Shown: positions 56,869 to 64,000 of the stretch, in pieces
How positions within the stretch are numbered: the first letter of the stretch is position 1
Layout: each line of letters starts with the position of its first letter
Source of the DNA: JAHQVK01 sp036788295
Lineage (GTDB): Bacteria; Myxococcota; Kuafuiibacteriia; Kuafuiibacteriales; Kuafuiibacteriaceae
NCBI GenBank assembly: GCA_036788295.1
Contig: DAIQNR010000004.1
Span: 62,001 to 126,000, forward strand
Direction of reading: 5' to 3'
DNA length: 64,000 bases
The notes under the pieces: model-generated
What the model saw: the letters and a program-made list of their open reading frames with translations, nothing else
Database searches by the model: none
What the model was told of the DNA's origin: nothing
Position numbers and translations under genes: made by a program

Positions 56869-58206
56869 TCACTCCGGTGGGTAGCTCACCGACCGGAGGT
56901 TGTGCTCGAACTCTCGGCGATCCATTCTCTCTTCCTGGCCCCACGGGTTCACGTAGTGGACAAAATCGTCGTCCAAACCGGTGACGAGCACCTTGTGGCC
57001 GCCGTCCCCCCATTTCAGGGCGACGGGGACCCAAGCCCCGTCGGCGGTCGCCTCGCCGAGCTGCGTCATGTGGTCCGCCCGGTTGCGTCGGTTCACGGTC
57101 ACGGTGTCGAACACCTCTCCGGTCAGCGCCTCGACCGCGCGGTCGAACTCCGAGCTCGTCATGCCCCCGCGACCGAGGGGAATGTCCGGGAGAATAGGAA
57201 TGGCGAGCGAGTGGCGGTCCGATTCGTTCGAGTAGCGAAGCGCAGGGTTGCCGAGCTCCATCAACATCGGGGCGATGAGCCGGTTCGACTGCGACCGGCC
57301 GAAGCCGTCATCGGCCTCGGTGCCCGGCTGCCGGTTCACGGTCTGGCCGCCGCGCAAGGTGACCTCGCCCTCCGGAGAGGCGAGCCCGGCGACGACCCGC
57401 ACGTACTCGTCCGGCATCTCGTGGGCGAGCCAGATCGACGCCGAGGTCGCGGCGCAGGTCCCCCGCGGACCTTGGTTGATGGCGGCGGGGTCATGGATCT
57501 CTTGCACGGTGTCGGCGACGAGCGTCGGGCGGTCGATGGAGCCGAGCAGCTCGCCGGTGGCCATGTCCCCCAGGTTGTCGAGGATGCGCCCGCCGGCGTC
57601 GCCCTCGAACCGGCCGTCGAGCAACATGTCCTGCAGCGCCTCCCGAGCGAGCGGGTCGAAATCGATGAGGGTCGCGACCTCCCCGTAGCTGGCCCGCCGG
57701 TCCTCGCTCAGCCCGTCGAGCGCCGCAGCCTCCGCCTCCGCCCTGGCCTCGACGGTGGCCCGCGCGGCCGCCTGCTGCTCCGGCGTGCCCATATCGGTCA
57801 CATCGAGCGGGTTTCGAGTGATCTCCCGGGTGTTTTCGGGGATGTCCTTCTTCTTCGCATCGAGAGTCGAGCTCTCGACCGAAAGCGGGCGCCGGCCGGC
57901 TTCGGCGCGGTCCGGTCCGCCGACCCCGAGGCCCGTCCGCGACGGCTCTTCGGCGCCCCGAAGCTGGGCTTCGATCCGCTCCCGCTGAAATCGGGCCACG
58001 CCGTCGCTGCGCTGGCGGGCCCGGTTGTCGGCGACGAGCTCGAGGCTCGGACGGTGGGTGGGGGTCTCGGCGATGCGCTCGGCCAAGCTCTGGCCTCGGT
58101 CGGCGGGAGCGCGGCCGCCGTCGCTGACGGTCTTGGCTCGGTCGGCGACGGCCGCGTGTTCGCGGCGAGCGTGGACGTTCTGGGTGCTGGCTTGAACGGT
58201 CGGCAT
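56869..58206 (-). CDS. Papain-like-fold protein with disordered N-terminus
   Basis: 445 residues from ATG 58206 (GAGGAGAGG six bases upstream; the longer frame to 58392 is not needed). The N-terminal 150 residues are Arg/Glu/Ala-rich and look disordered. The C-terminal half has a cysteine-protease-like triad: INQGPRGTCAATSASIWLA (C251), DGGHKVLVTGLDD (H404) and FVHYVNPWGQEERMD (N420), the C-H-N layout of C39/C1-type peptidases. No signal peptide visible; an effector-type or polymorphic-toxin protease is possible but not shown. Confidence 0.72.
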   Translation of the reverse strand: MPTVQASTQNVHARREHAAVADRAKTVSDGGRAPADRGQSLAERIAETPTHRPSLELVADNRARQRSDGVARFQRERIEAQLRGAEEPSRTGLGVGGPDRAEAGRRPLSVESSTLDAKKKDIPENTREITRNPLDVTDMGTPEQQAAARATVEARAEAEAAALDGLSEDRRASYGEVATLIDFDPLAREALQDMLLDGRFEGDAGGRILDNLGDMATGELLGSIDRPTLVADTVQEIHDPAAINQGPRGTCAATSASIWLAHEMPDEYVRVVAGLASPEGEVTLRGGQTVNRQPGTEADDGFGRSQSNRLIAPMLMELGNPALRYSNESDRHSLAIPILPDIPLGRGGMTSSEFDRAVEALTGEVFDTVTVNRRNRADHMTQLGEATADGAWVPVALKWGDGGHKVLVTGLDDDFVHYVNPWGQEERMDRREFEHNLRSVSYPPE

Positions 58207-58410
58207 GGAATCCTCTCCTCGTTGGCCCTCCTGGGCCAACGAGAGGGTGCATAGGACAGGGGCCTCGATGCGATTACACCGGCCGCGGTAAGCGAAGCGG
58301 CGTTTCTTGGATGGCCCGTGATGGGCCTCGGGCTGCCGGCGCCGGACGCGCCAGGTGGGTCGATGGTCCCCCTCGGTTGCCCTGAGCGTCACCGACTCGT
58401 CCCTTTTCGA

Positions 58411-61400
58411 ATGCCCGCACCTGCCCGTACATGGCTCTCGGTGCGACGCTTATCTCTGCTCCTCCCTCTGTTCGCCGCCCTCGCCTGCAGCGACCCTGAC
58501 CCCGACCCAGCACCGGACGCCGGTTCGGACGCGGGCGCCCCGGTGGACGGCGGGCCTGGCGCCGATGGGGGCGCCGACACCGGTCCTCGCCCCGACGGAG
58601 GCACGAGGCCGGACGCCAGCCTACCTCCGGTGGTCATCAACTGTCCGAACGACCCGATCCCGGGCACCGGAGCCGAGACCTGCTCGGTGCAGATGGCGGG
58701 GAGCACCCGGCTCGTTCGGGGCGCGATCGTGGCTCCCGAGGGTCTGCTCGAAAACGGGCACCTCCTCATCGACGCCGACGGCCGGGTGGTCTGCGCCGGG
58801 TGCGACTGCTCCGAGGCCGAAGGTTTTGCAGAAGCCACGGTCATCGCGTGCCCGAGCGGCGTCGTCTCGCCCGGCCTCATCAACCCCCACGAGCACCTGA
58901 CGTTCGCCGAGGGGTCGCCGATCCCCACTGGGGACGTGCGCTACGACCACCGCCACGAGTGGCGGACCGGCGCCCGGGGGGCGATGAACCTCCGCACGCC
59001 GTCGCAGTCCATGGGCAGCGACCCGGTGATCTACGCCGAGCTTCGCCACGTGCTCGGGGGCGCCACCGCGGTCGCCGGGGCCGGCGGTGCCCCAGGGCTG
59101 CTCCGAAACCTCGACCGAGCCGACCCCCTGCAAGAGGGGCTGGGCCAGAGCGCGGTCCGCTACAGCACCTTTCCCCTCGGGGACTCGAACGGCGCCCTGC
59201 GCGATTCGGGCTGCAACTATGGCGGTCTGGACCAACCGACGGACAACAACATCCAAAATGCGCTCGCCTATGTCCCTCACATCTCGGAGGGCATCGATCC
59301 GGCCGCCCGCAACGAATTTCTGTGTTTGTCCGGCCGCCAGACCGGGGGCGTGGAGCTCGTCCTCGACAAGACCGCCATCATCCACGGGGTGGGGATGAAC
59401 GCCGTCGATTACGCGTTTGCGTCCTCGATGGGAGCCTCGCTCGTCTGGTCGCCTCGCACCAACATCAGCCTCTACGGGATGACCGCCCCGATCACGATGG
59501 CCCGGGCGCTCGGGATGAACATCTCGCTCGGCACCGACTGGCCGTCCTCTGGCTCCCAGAACATGCTGCGGGAGCTGGCCTGCGCGGCCCAGTTCGACGA
59601 CGACAACAACGGCGACGCGTTCACGGACCGCGAGCTCGTGGACATGGCCACGGTCAACGCCGCCGCCGCCCTCAAGTCGGACGGGCGCATCGGGAGCTTC
59701 CGCCCCGGGCTCGAGGCGGACCTCGCGATCTTCGATGCGACCGAGCGGAGGCAGTACCGGGCGATCATCGAGGGCGAACCGGCGACGGTGGCGCTGGTGA
59801 TGCGCTCCGGGCTGCCTCTGTACGGGGACTCGGCGACGGTCGAACCGCTCCGGACAGAGGGATGCGATCCGCTCGATGTCTGCGGAACCCAGAAGCTGGT
59901 GTGCGTTCGCGGCGAGACCGGACGGACGGTGGAGCAGCTGCAGGTCCGCAGCGGGACCATCGAGCTGTTCTCGTGCGGGATTCCGAACAACGAGCCGCCG
60001 TGCATCCCCTTTCGGCTCTCCGAGTTCACCGGGATCCCCACCGAGCTCGACCAGGACGGCGACGGCGTCCCCGACGTGGCCGACAACTGCCCCACCGTGT
60101 TCAACCCACCCCGCCCGCTCGACCGGATGGGCGAGCAGGCCGACGCCGACCGCGACGGCCTCGGCGACGTGTGCGACCCGTGCCCGCTCGACCCGGACAC
60201 GACGACCTGCACCCCGCCCGACCCGAACGACCGGGACGGAGACGGAATCCTGAACGCGGAGGACAACTGCCCAGACGACTTCAACCCCGACCAATCCGAC
60301 CGTGACATGGATGGGATCGGCGACGTCTGCGACCGCTGCCCCGACTACCCGAACCCCGGTGATGGCCCCTGCCTGACTCGGATTTATGACATCAAGCGGG
60401 GCGACATGGTGGGCGCGGTGCGGGTCGAGCGGGCGCTCGTGACCGCGGCCGGAGCCGACGGCTACTTTCTTCAGACCATCTCGGGGGACCCGGACCACGA
60501 CGCGACGCTCGGCCATGACTTCTCCGGCGTCTTCGTGTTCGACCGCCGCTCGGAGCGGCCGAGCCCTGGGGACCGGGTGACCGTCACCGGGGACGTGAAC
60601 GTGTTTTTTGGCCAGACCCAGATCGCGGGCAGTCAGCTCGAGGTGGACGCCACCGGGACCCCGCTGCCCGACCCGCTCGTCGTGCTGCCCGCGGACGTCG
60701 CCACCGGGGGCGCGAGGGCCGCGGCGCTCGAGGCGGTCCTGCTCGAGGTGCAGAACGTGGTCGTGACCGACGCGGCCCCGGACGAAGGCCGCTTCGGAGA
60801 GTTCATCGTGAACGACAGCCTCCGCGTGAACAACTTCCTGTACGCGATCGATCCCTTCCCGATCATGGGCCAGGGCCTCGGATACATCCGCGGCGTCCTG
60901 AGGTTTGCAAACTCGAACTTCAAGCTCGAGCCCCGGGGCCCCGCCGATGTCGATCAAGCCCCGGTGCTTCTATCCCTCGAGCCTGCGCTCGCTTTTGCCC
61001 CCGAAAACGGCCCGGAGTTCCCGCTCGAGCTGCGCCTGAACCGGCCGGTGGACGCGCCAACTCCGGTGAACCTCTCCGCGACCGGACCCGTCTCGGTGGC
61101 GGGCGGCGTGACCGTGCCGATGGGGGCCGACCGGGTGAATGTCTCGGTCACCCCGGGGCTTTCGGCCCCCGTGCCGGCCGAGGTCCGGGCGACGCTCGGC
61201 TCGAGCATGGTCACGGCGGCGGTCCGGGTCTACGGCGAGGCCGAACCGAGAACGGTCGCCACCGTCGAGCTCGACGCGGCGTCGGTCCGGCCCACCGAAT
61301 CGGTCGAGGGCACGGTGACGCTCGATCTGCCTGCGCCCACCGGCGGAACCGTGGTGACTTTCACGGTCGCGCCGGTCGGGACCGCTACCGTGGCCCCGGT

Positions 61401-62004
61401 CACCCTCGCGGCGGGGTCGCGGCAGGCCCGCTTTCAGGTGGACGCCGGGTCGATGGAAGGCGCGGTCGCCATCGGGGCGGTCGGCTCGGCCGCGCAGGCG
61501 AGCCTCACCATCAGCGCGCTCGTCTCCGTGCTCATCAACGAGGTGTACTACGATGAGCCGGGGCCTGACGGCCCGCTCGTCTTCACCGAGCTGGTGGGAC
61601 CCCCGGGGACGGATCTCTCCGGCTGGGAGCTCATCGGCTACGCCCGCGCCAACGGCCAGGTCTACCGGCGGGTGCCGCTCGGCGGGACCATCCCCGCCCG
61701 CGGCCTCTATGTCATCGGCACGGCGCAGGCCACCGGCGACACCCTCGCGAACCGAGACTTCACCGGAAACATCGACTGGCAGAACAACGAGTCCGCCGTG
61801 CAGCTGCTCGACCCGATGGGCCAAGTCATCGACGCGGTCCAGTGGGGCGCGCACCCGAACCTGATGTTCGGCCGGGGCAACCCCGCCCCCCAGACCCGGA
61901 GCAACCAATCGGAGTCGGTAAGCCGCGACATGGCCCACACCGACACCGGCGACAACGCGACCGACTTTTTGGTTATCAGCCCCCCAACCCCCGGCGCCCC
62001 CTGA
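58411..62004 (+). CDS. Large lipoprotein: amidohydrolase, TSP3 repeats, OB-fold, lamin-tail domain
   Basis: 1197 residues from ATG 58411 (GTG 58441 alternative). Signal LSLLLPLFAALACSD, Asp/Gly/Ala/Pro linker. Amidohydrolase (about 80-480): VVSPGLINPHEHLTFAEG (H-x-H metal pair), KTAIIHGVGMNAVDYAF, ISLGTDWPSSGSQNML (active Asp), ATVNAAAALKSDGRIG. Thrombospondin type-3 Ca repeats (DQDGDGVPDVADNCPTVFN, DRDGDGILNAEDNCPDDFNP), an OB-fold-like stretch as in extracellular nucleases (about 660-760), Ig-like sequence, and a C-terminal lamin-tail domain (VLINEVYYDEPG, DLSGWELIGYARANG, AVQLLDPMGQVIDAVQWG). Unusual fusion. Confidence 0.88.
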   Translation: MPAPARTWLSVRRLSLLLPLFAALACSDPDPDPAPDAGSDAGAPVDGGPGADGGADTGPRPDGGTRPDASLPPVVINCPNDPIPGTGAETCSVQMAGSTRLVRGAIVAPEGLLENGHLLIDADGRVVCAGCDCSEAEGFAEATVIACPSGVVSPGLINPHEHLTFAEGSPIPTGDVRYDHRHEWRTGARGAMNLRTPSQSMGSDPVIYAELRHVLGGATAVAGAGGAPGLLRNLDRADPLQEGLGQSAVRYSTFPLGDSNGALRDSGCNYGGLDQPTDNNIQNALAYVPHISEGIDPAARNEFLCLSGRQTGGVELVLDKTAIIHGVGMNAVDYAFASSMGASLVWSPRTNISLYGMTAPITMARALGMNISLGTDWPSSGSQNMLRELACAAQFDDDNNGDAFTDRELVDMATVNAAAALKSDGRIGSFRPGLEADLAIFDATERRQYRAIIEGEPATVALVMRSGLPLYGDSATVEPLRTEGCDPLDVCGTQKLVCVRGETGRTVEQLQVRSGTIELFSCGIPNNEPPCIPFRLSEFTGIPTELDQDGDGVPDVADNCPTVFNPPRPLDRMGEQADADRDGLGDVCDPCPLDPDTTTCTPPDPNDRDGDGILNAEDNCPDDFNPDQSDRDMDGIGDVCDRCPDYPNPGDGPCLTRIYDIKRGDMVGAVRVERALVTAAGADGYFLQTISGDPDHDATLGHDFSGVFVFDRRSERPSPGDRVTVTGDVNVFFGQTQIAGSQLEVDATGTPLPDPLVVLPADVATGGARAAALEAVLLEVQNVVVTDAAPDEGRFGEFIVNDSLRVNNFLYAIDPFPIMGQGLGYIRGVLRFANSNFKLEPRGPADVDQAPVLLSLEPALAFAPENGPEFPLELRLNRPVDAPTPVNLSATGPVSVAGGVTVPMGADRVNVSVTPGLSAPVPAEVRATLGSSMVTAAVRVYGEAEPRTVATVELDAASVRPTESVEGTVTLDLPAPTGGTVVTFTVAPVGTATVAPVTLAAGSRQARFQVDAGSMEGAVAIGAVGSAAQASLTISALVSVLINEVYYDEPGPDGPLVFTELVGPPGTDLSGWELIGYARANGQVYRRVPLGGTIPARGLYVIGTAQATGDTLANRDFTGNIDWQNNESAVQLLDPMGQVIDAVQWGAHPNLMFGRGNPAPQTRSNQSESVSRDMAHTDTGDNATDFLVISPPTPGAP

Positions 62005-62127
62005 GCCCGCATCTCTTTGGTTTCGTCCTCCCCGCTGCGCTCGATGGGGGGTCGAGGTCGGCCTCTTCGCCTTCGGGCTGAGGCTTCACCCGGGCTCGAA
62101 CCCTCGAAAAAAATTCGCTCCCGTCCC

Positions 62128-62156
62128 TTGACTCGAGATCCAGGGCCGCGTTACGC
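62128..62156 (+). promoter_or_regulatory. Possible promoter before the last gene
   Basis: TTGACT at 62128-62133, 17-nt spacer, TTACGC at 62151-62156 (weak -10). It lies in the 215-bp gap between the amidohydrolase stop and the ATG at 62220. Confidence 0.3.
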
Positions 62157-62219
62157 CGCGGCACATGGTCTCGGCCCCCCCCCCGATGGACCCTTCTGAT
62201 CCCCGCTTCGCTTGCCAAT

Positions 62220-64000
62220 ATGGCCGGATCCGGTGAGGCATGGACCCAAACGCTGCCCTCCGTGGTTCGGCTGCAGTGCCCGGAGACGACCTGGGCCGAC
62301 TGCCTGGATCCTGCGTATCCGGTCAGCCCATGCGGGCAGCAGCAGATCTCCGACTACCTCCAGCAGCCGGACCCGGGCTGGGTCTGCGCGCAATGCCAGT
62401 CCCCGTCCCATGCGTCCCAATGCGAGGCCTTTTTGAACACAGCCTGCGGGATCGTCGAAGCCGAGCGAAACGGTCGCCATCAGTCTTGGGTGTGCGCGCC
62501 TGACGTGAGCCACGCGAACCCGGTCCGGGTCTACCTCCCGGACAGCCTGACCCAAGGTACGGGCCAGCCCTGGACCGACCGGAGCGCGATCCCCATCCCC
62601 GAAGACCCGGGGCAGCGGGTGAGCAACGGAGTGGAGGGGATGCCCCCGATGTCCGTGGTCGGAGGTCGCATCGAAACCTGTGAGGAGTTTGCCTACCAAG
62701 CCACCTACACACTCACTCGGTGGGTGGAGCGCTTGGTGAAGCAGCAGACCTCCCCCATCGACGGGTGGCACCAGGCCAAGGCGGACTTCCTGCATCCGGG
62801 CGCTCAGCAAATATCCATCTTCGACATCGACGGCCGGCCTCTCCCCCACCCTGGGCCCGCCGATTGGGGCCAGTGGTTCGACTTCACCTCGCTCATCTTT
62901 GCTTGGGACCGCCCGAACGGTCAGGTCAACTATGGGTTCGGCTTGGGCCGCAGCGTCGTGGCTCGAGACATGGACTGGCACCTCAGGGCCGAGCAGCAGC
63001 TGCTTCAAGCCGGATTTACCCTGCAGATGCTCGAAGACATTCGCGACAAGACGAAGGAGTTCGAGAGCCTGCTCGGTGAGCTTGGCTACACCCACCGGCA
63101 CATGTTCGAAGCCGTGCAGCGCGGGGCCGGTCTCGACGACGGCGTGCCCCCGGAGGCGGTGCTCGAACGCTTGCTGCGGGACCTCGGCCCTGAGCTTGGG
63201 ATTTGGCTCATCGTCGCCGAGGGTCTCGCGGCGGAGTTCAACGCGGGCGGGCTGGTCTCGGCCAAGAATGGTCGCTGGACGCTTTCTCAGTCCGGGTTGC
63301 TCGGGGACCCGGGGGCGCCCGAAGGGTTCGCCTACGACGGCGACCATTCTCTGTTGGAGTTCTTCTCCTATCCATCCCGGAACCTGAGCCCGCTCTTGAA
63401 GTTTCGAGGGGACGTCGCGCCGAGCCTGCAAGGCGACCCTCCCTTCGAGTCGATCTTCGCCGACCCCACGCTGTCCGCGTTCACCCACAACGTAGCGGCG
63501 CGGGTCGATGAGCGCATGGTCGCGGCGCTCGCGAATACCCTCCGCGGCTCCACGACCGCGAGCGAGATCTACAACACTCTCGATGCGCGCCGGGCCGAGG
63601 TCGTTCGGCGGCTGAACGAGCTGTACGACGAGCTCCAACCGGTCTGCAACCCGAGCAACCCCGCCTGCGTGTGGGCCCCGAGCTACTTCATCGAGGCCGT
63701 TCAGCGCTACCAGAACTTGGTTTACCAGAGCGAGCTGCGCCGATGCCGTGGGCACACTGGGGGGCCCGTCGTGCTCGACAACCAAGAGCTGTTCCAGGTC
63801 GCCTTCACCATCCCGGAGATCCCGGACAGCCATCGTCCCAGAGGCCCGCTCCCTCCCGGCGTTTCTCACCCGAATCGCTCGACCTGGGAGGACCCGAGCG
63901 ACCTGAACCGCCCCTGGAACGACGAGTTTACCTTCGACTACACCGAGAACCTCGCCTCCATGCGCCGCTTCTTCGCCATGAAGCGATTCTATGAGGCCCT
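62220..64000 (+). CDS. Long unrecognised protein, 3' end beyond the window
   Basis: At least 593 codons open from ATG 62220 to the last base with no stop, so it continues to the right. Codon third positions are strongly G/C, supporting this frame over the 572-codon antisense frame at 62151-63869. N-terminal region Cys-rich (CPETTWADC, CGQQQ, CAQCQS, CEAF), then a mostly helical part (HLRAEQQLLQAGFTLQMLED, TKEFESLLGELGYTHRHMFE) and a W/P/D-rich part near the edge (STWEDPSDLNRPWNDEFTFD). No signal peptide, ribosome-binding site or family recognised. Confidence 0.7.
   Translation, partial: MAGSGEAWTQTLPSVVRLQCPETTWADCLDPAYPVSPCGQQQISDYLQQPDPGWVCAQCQSPSHASQCEAFLNTACGIVEAERNGRHQSWVCAPDVSHANPVRVYLPDSLTQGTGQPWTDRSAIPIPEDPGQRVSNGVEGMPPMSVVGGRIETCEEFAYQATYTLTRWVERLVKQQTSPIDGWHQAKADFLHPGAQQISIFDIDGRPLPHPGPADWGQWFDFTSLIFAWDRPNGQVNYGFGLGRSVVARDMDWHLRAEQQLLQAGFTLQMLEDIRDKTKEFESLLGELGYTHRHMFEAVQRGAGLDDGVPPEAVLERLLRDLGPELGIWLIVAEGLAAEFNAGGLVSAKNGRWTLSQSGLLGDPGAPEGFAYDGDHSLLEFFSYPSRNLSPLLKFRGDVAPSLQGDPPFESIFADPTLSAFTHNVAARVDERMVAALANTLRGSTTASEIYNTLDARRAEVVRRLNELYDELQPVCNPSNPACVWAPSYFIEAVQRYQNLVYQSELRRCRGHTGGPVVLDNQELFQVAFTIPEIPDSHRPRGPLPPGVSHPNRSTWEDPSDLNRPWNDEFTFDYTENLASMRRFFAMKRFYEA

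Noticed and set aside
62151..63869. 572-codon open frame on the minus strand
   Set aside because: The opposite strand has a frame open from 62220 to the window end with normal amino-acid composition and G/C-rich third positions; the minus frame is Arg/Gly/Leu-rich and shows no motif.

Overview
The window is very GC-rich DNA (strong G/C bias at third codon positions) densely packed with genes on both strands. The content points to a predatory/social Myxococcota-type bacterium, probably near the Polyangiales (Sandaracinus-like). There are five Hanks-type Ser/Thr kinases and a PP2C phosphatase in 64 kb, PEGA-domain proteins, cysteine-rich DUF4215/Kelch and fasciclin lipoproteins, an FHA-GAF histidine kinase, and many secreted proteins with Asp/Gly/Ala 'DAG' linkers. 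This taxonomic call is inference from gene content, since no rRNA is present.

Layout. 1-4.9 kb: end of rho, a duplicated cytochrome-like surface protein, a three-gene copper/oxidase-assembly cluster (SCO, FixH-like, PCu(A)C) and a PP2C phosphatase. 4.9-13.6 kb: a Ser/Thr kinase, a secreted protein, a PEGA protein, a Cys-rich lipoprotein, a PATAN/DnaJ/TPR protein and a second kinase coupled to it. 13.6-18.8 kb: a two-gene McrBC-like module, a 1205-residue coiled-coil AAA+ protein overlapping a DUF2357/PD-(D/E)XK nuclease. It is the best candidate here for an under-described defence system. 19-21 kb: three small exported proteins. 21-24.5 kb: acyl desaturase, tRNA-Glu and a membrane Fe-S oxidoreductase. 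24.6-32.4 kb: kinase, an isolated atpG, an FAD oxidoreductase with a DUF2256/DUF3253 partner, a diguanylate cyclase, a MATE transporter and a glutathione transferase. 32.5-36.2 kb: a six-fasciclin lipoprotein, a MazF/RHH toxin-antitoxin pair and a decayed Uma2 gene.

36.2-43.5 kb holds four genes read leftward with 4-nt stop/start overlaps: kinase, barrel lipoprotein, Kelch lipoprotein, FHA-GAF histidine kinase. Divergent from them is a hybrid histidine kinase whose phosphoacceptor His is replaced. 45-49 kb: mpl, a sugar epimerase and a fifth kinase. 49-54.3 kb is the classical macromolecular-synthesis operon rpsU-dnaG-rpoD, with a promoter, an rpsU/dnaG hairpin and a terminator. rpoD carries a long Lys/Ala-rich N-terminal extension with an 18-bp tandem repeat interrupted by a 100-N assembly gap. 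54.4-64 kb: a glycosyltransferase, a VWA lipoprotein, a papain-like protein, a large amidohydrolase/TSP3/lamin-tail lipoprotein, and a long unrecognised gene that runs off the right edge.

Functionally the window mixes housekeeping genes (rho, atpG, mpl, rpsU-dnaG-rpoD, tRNA) with signal transduction and envelope proteins. Accessory or mobile content is limited to the McrBC-like pair, the toxin-antitoxin pair and the Uma2 remnant. I saw no insertion sequence, phage or CRISPR array.
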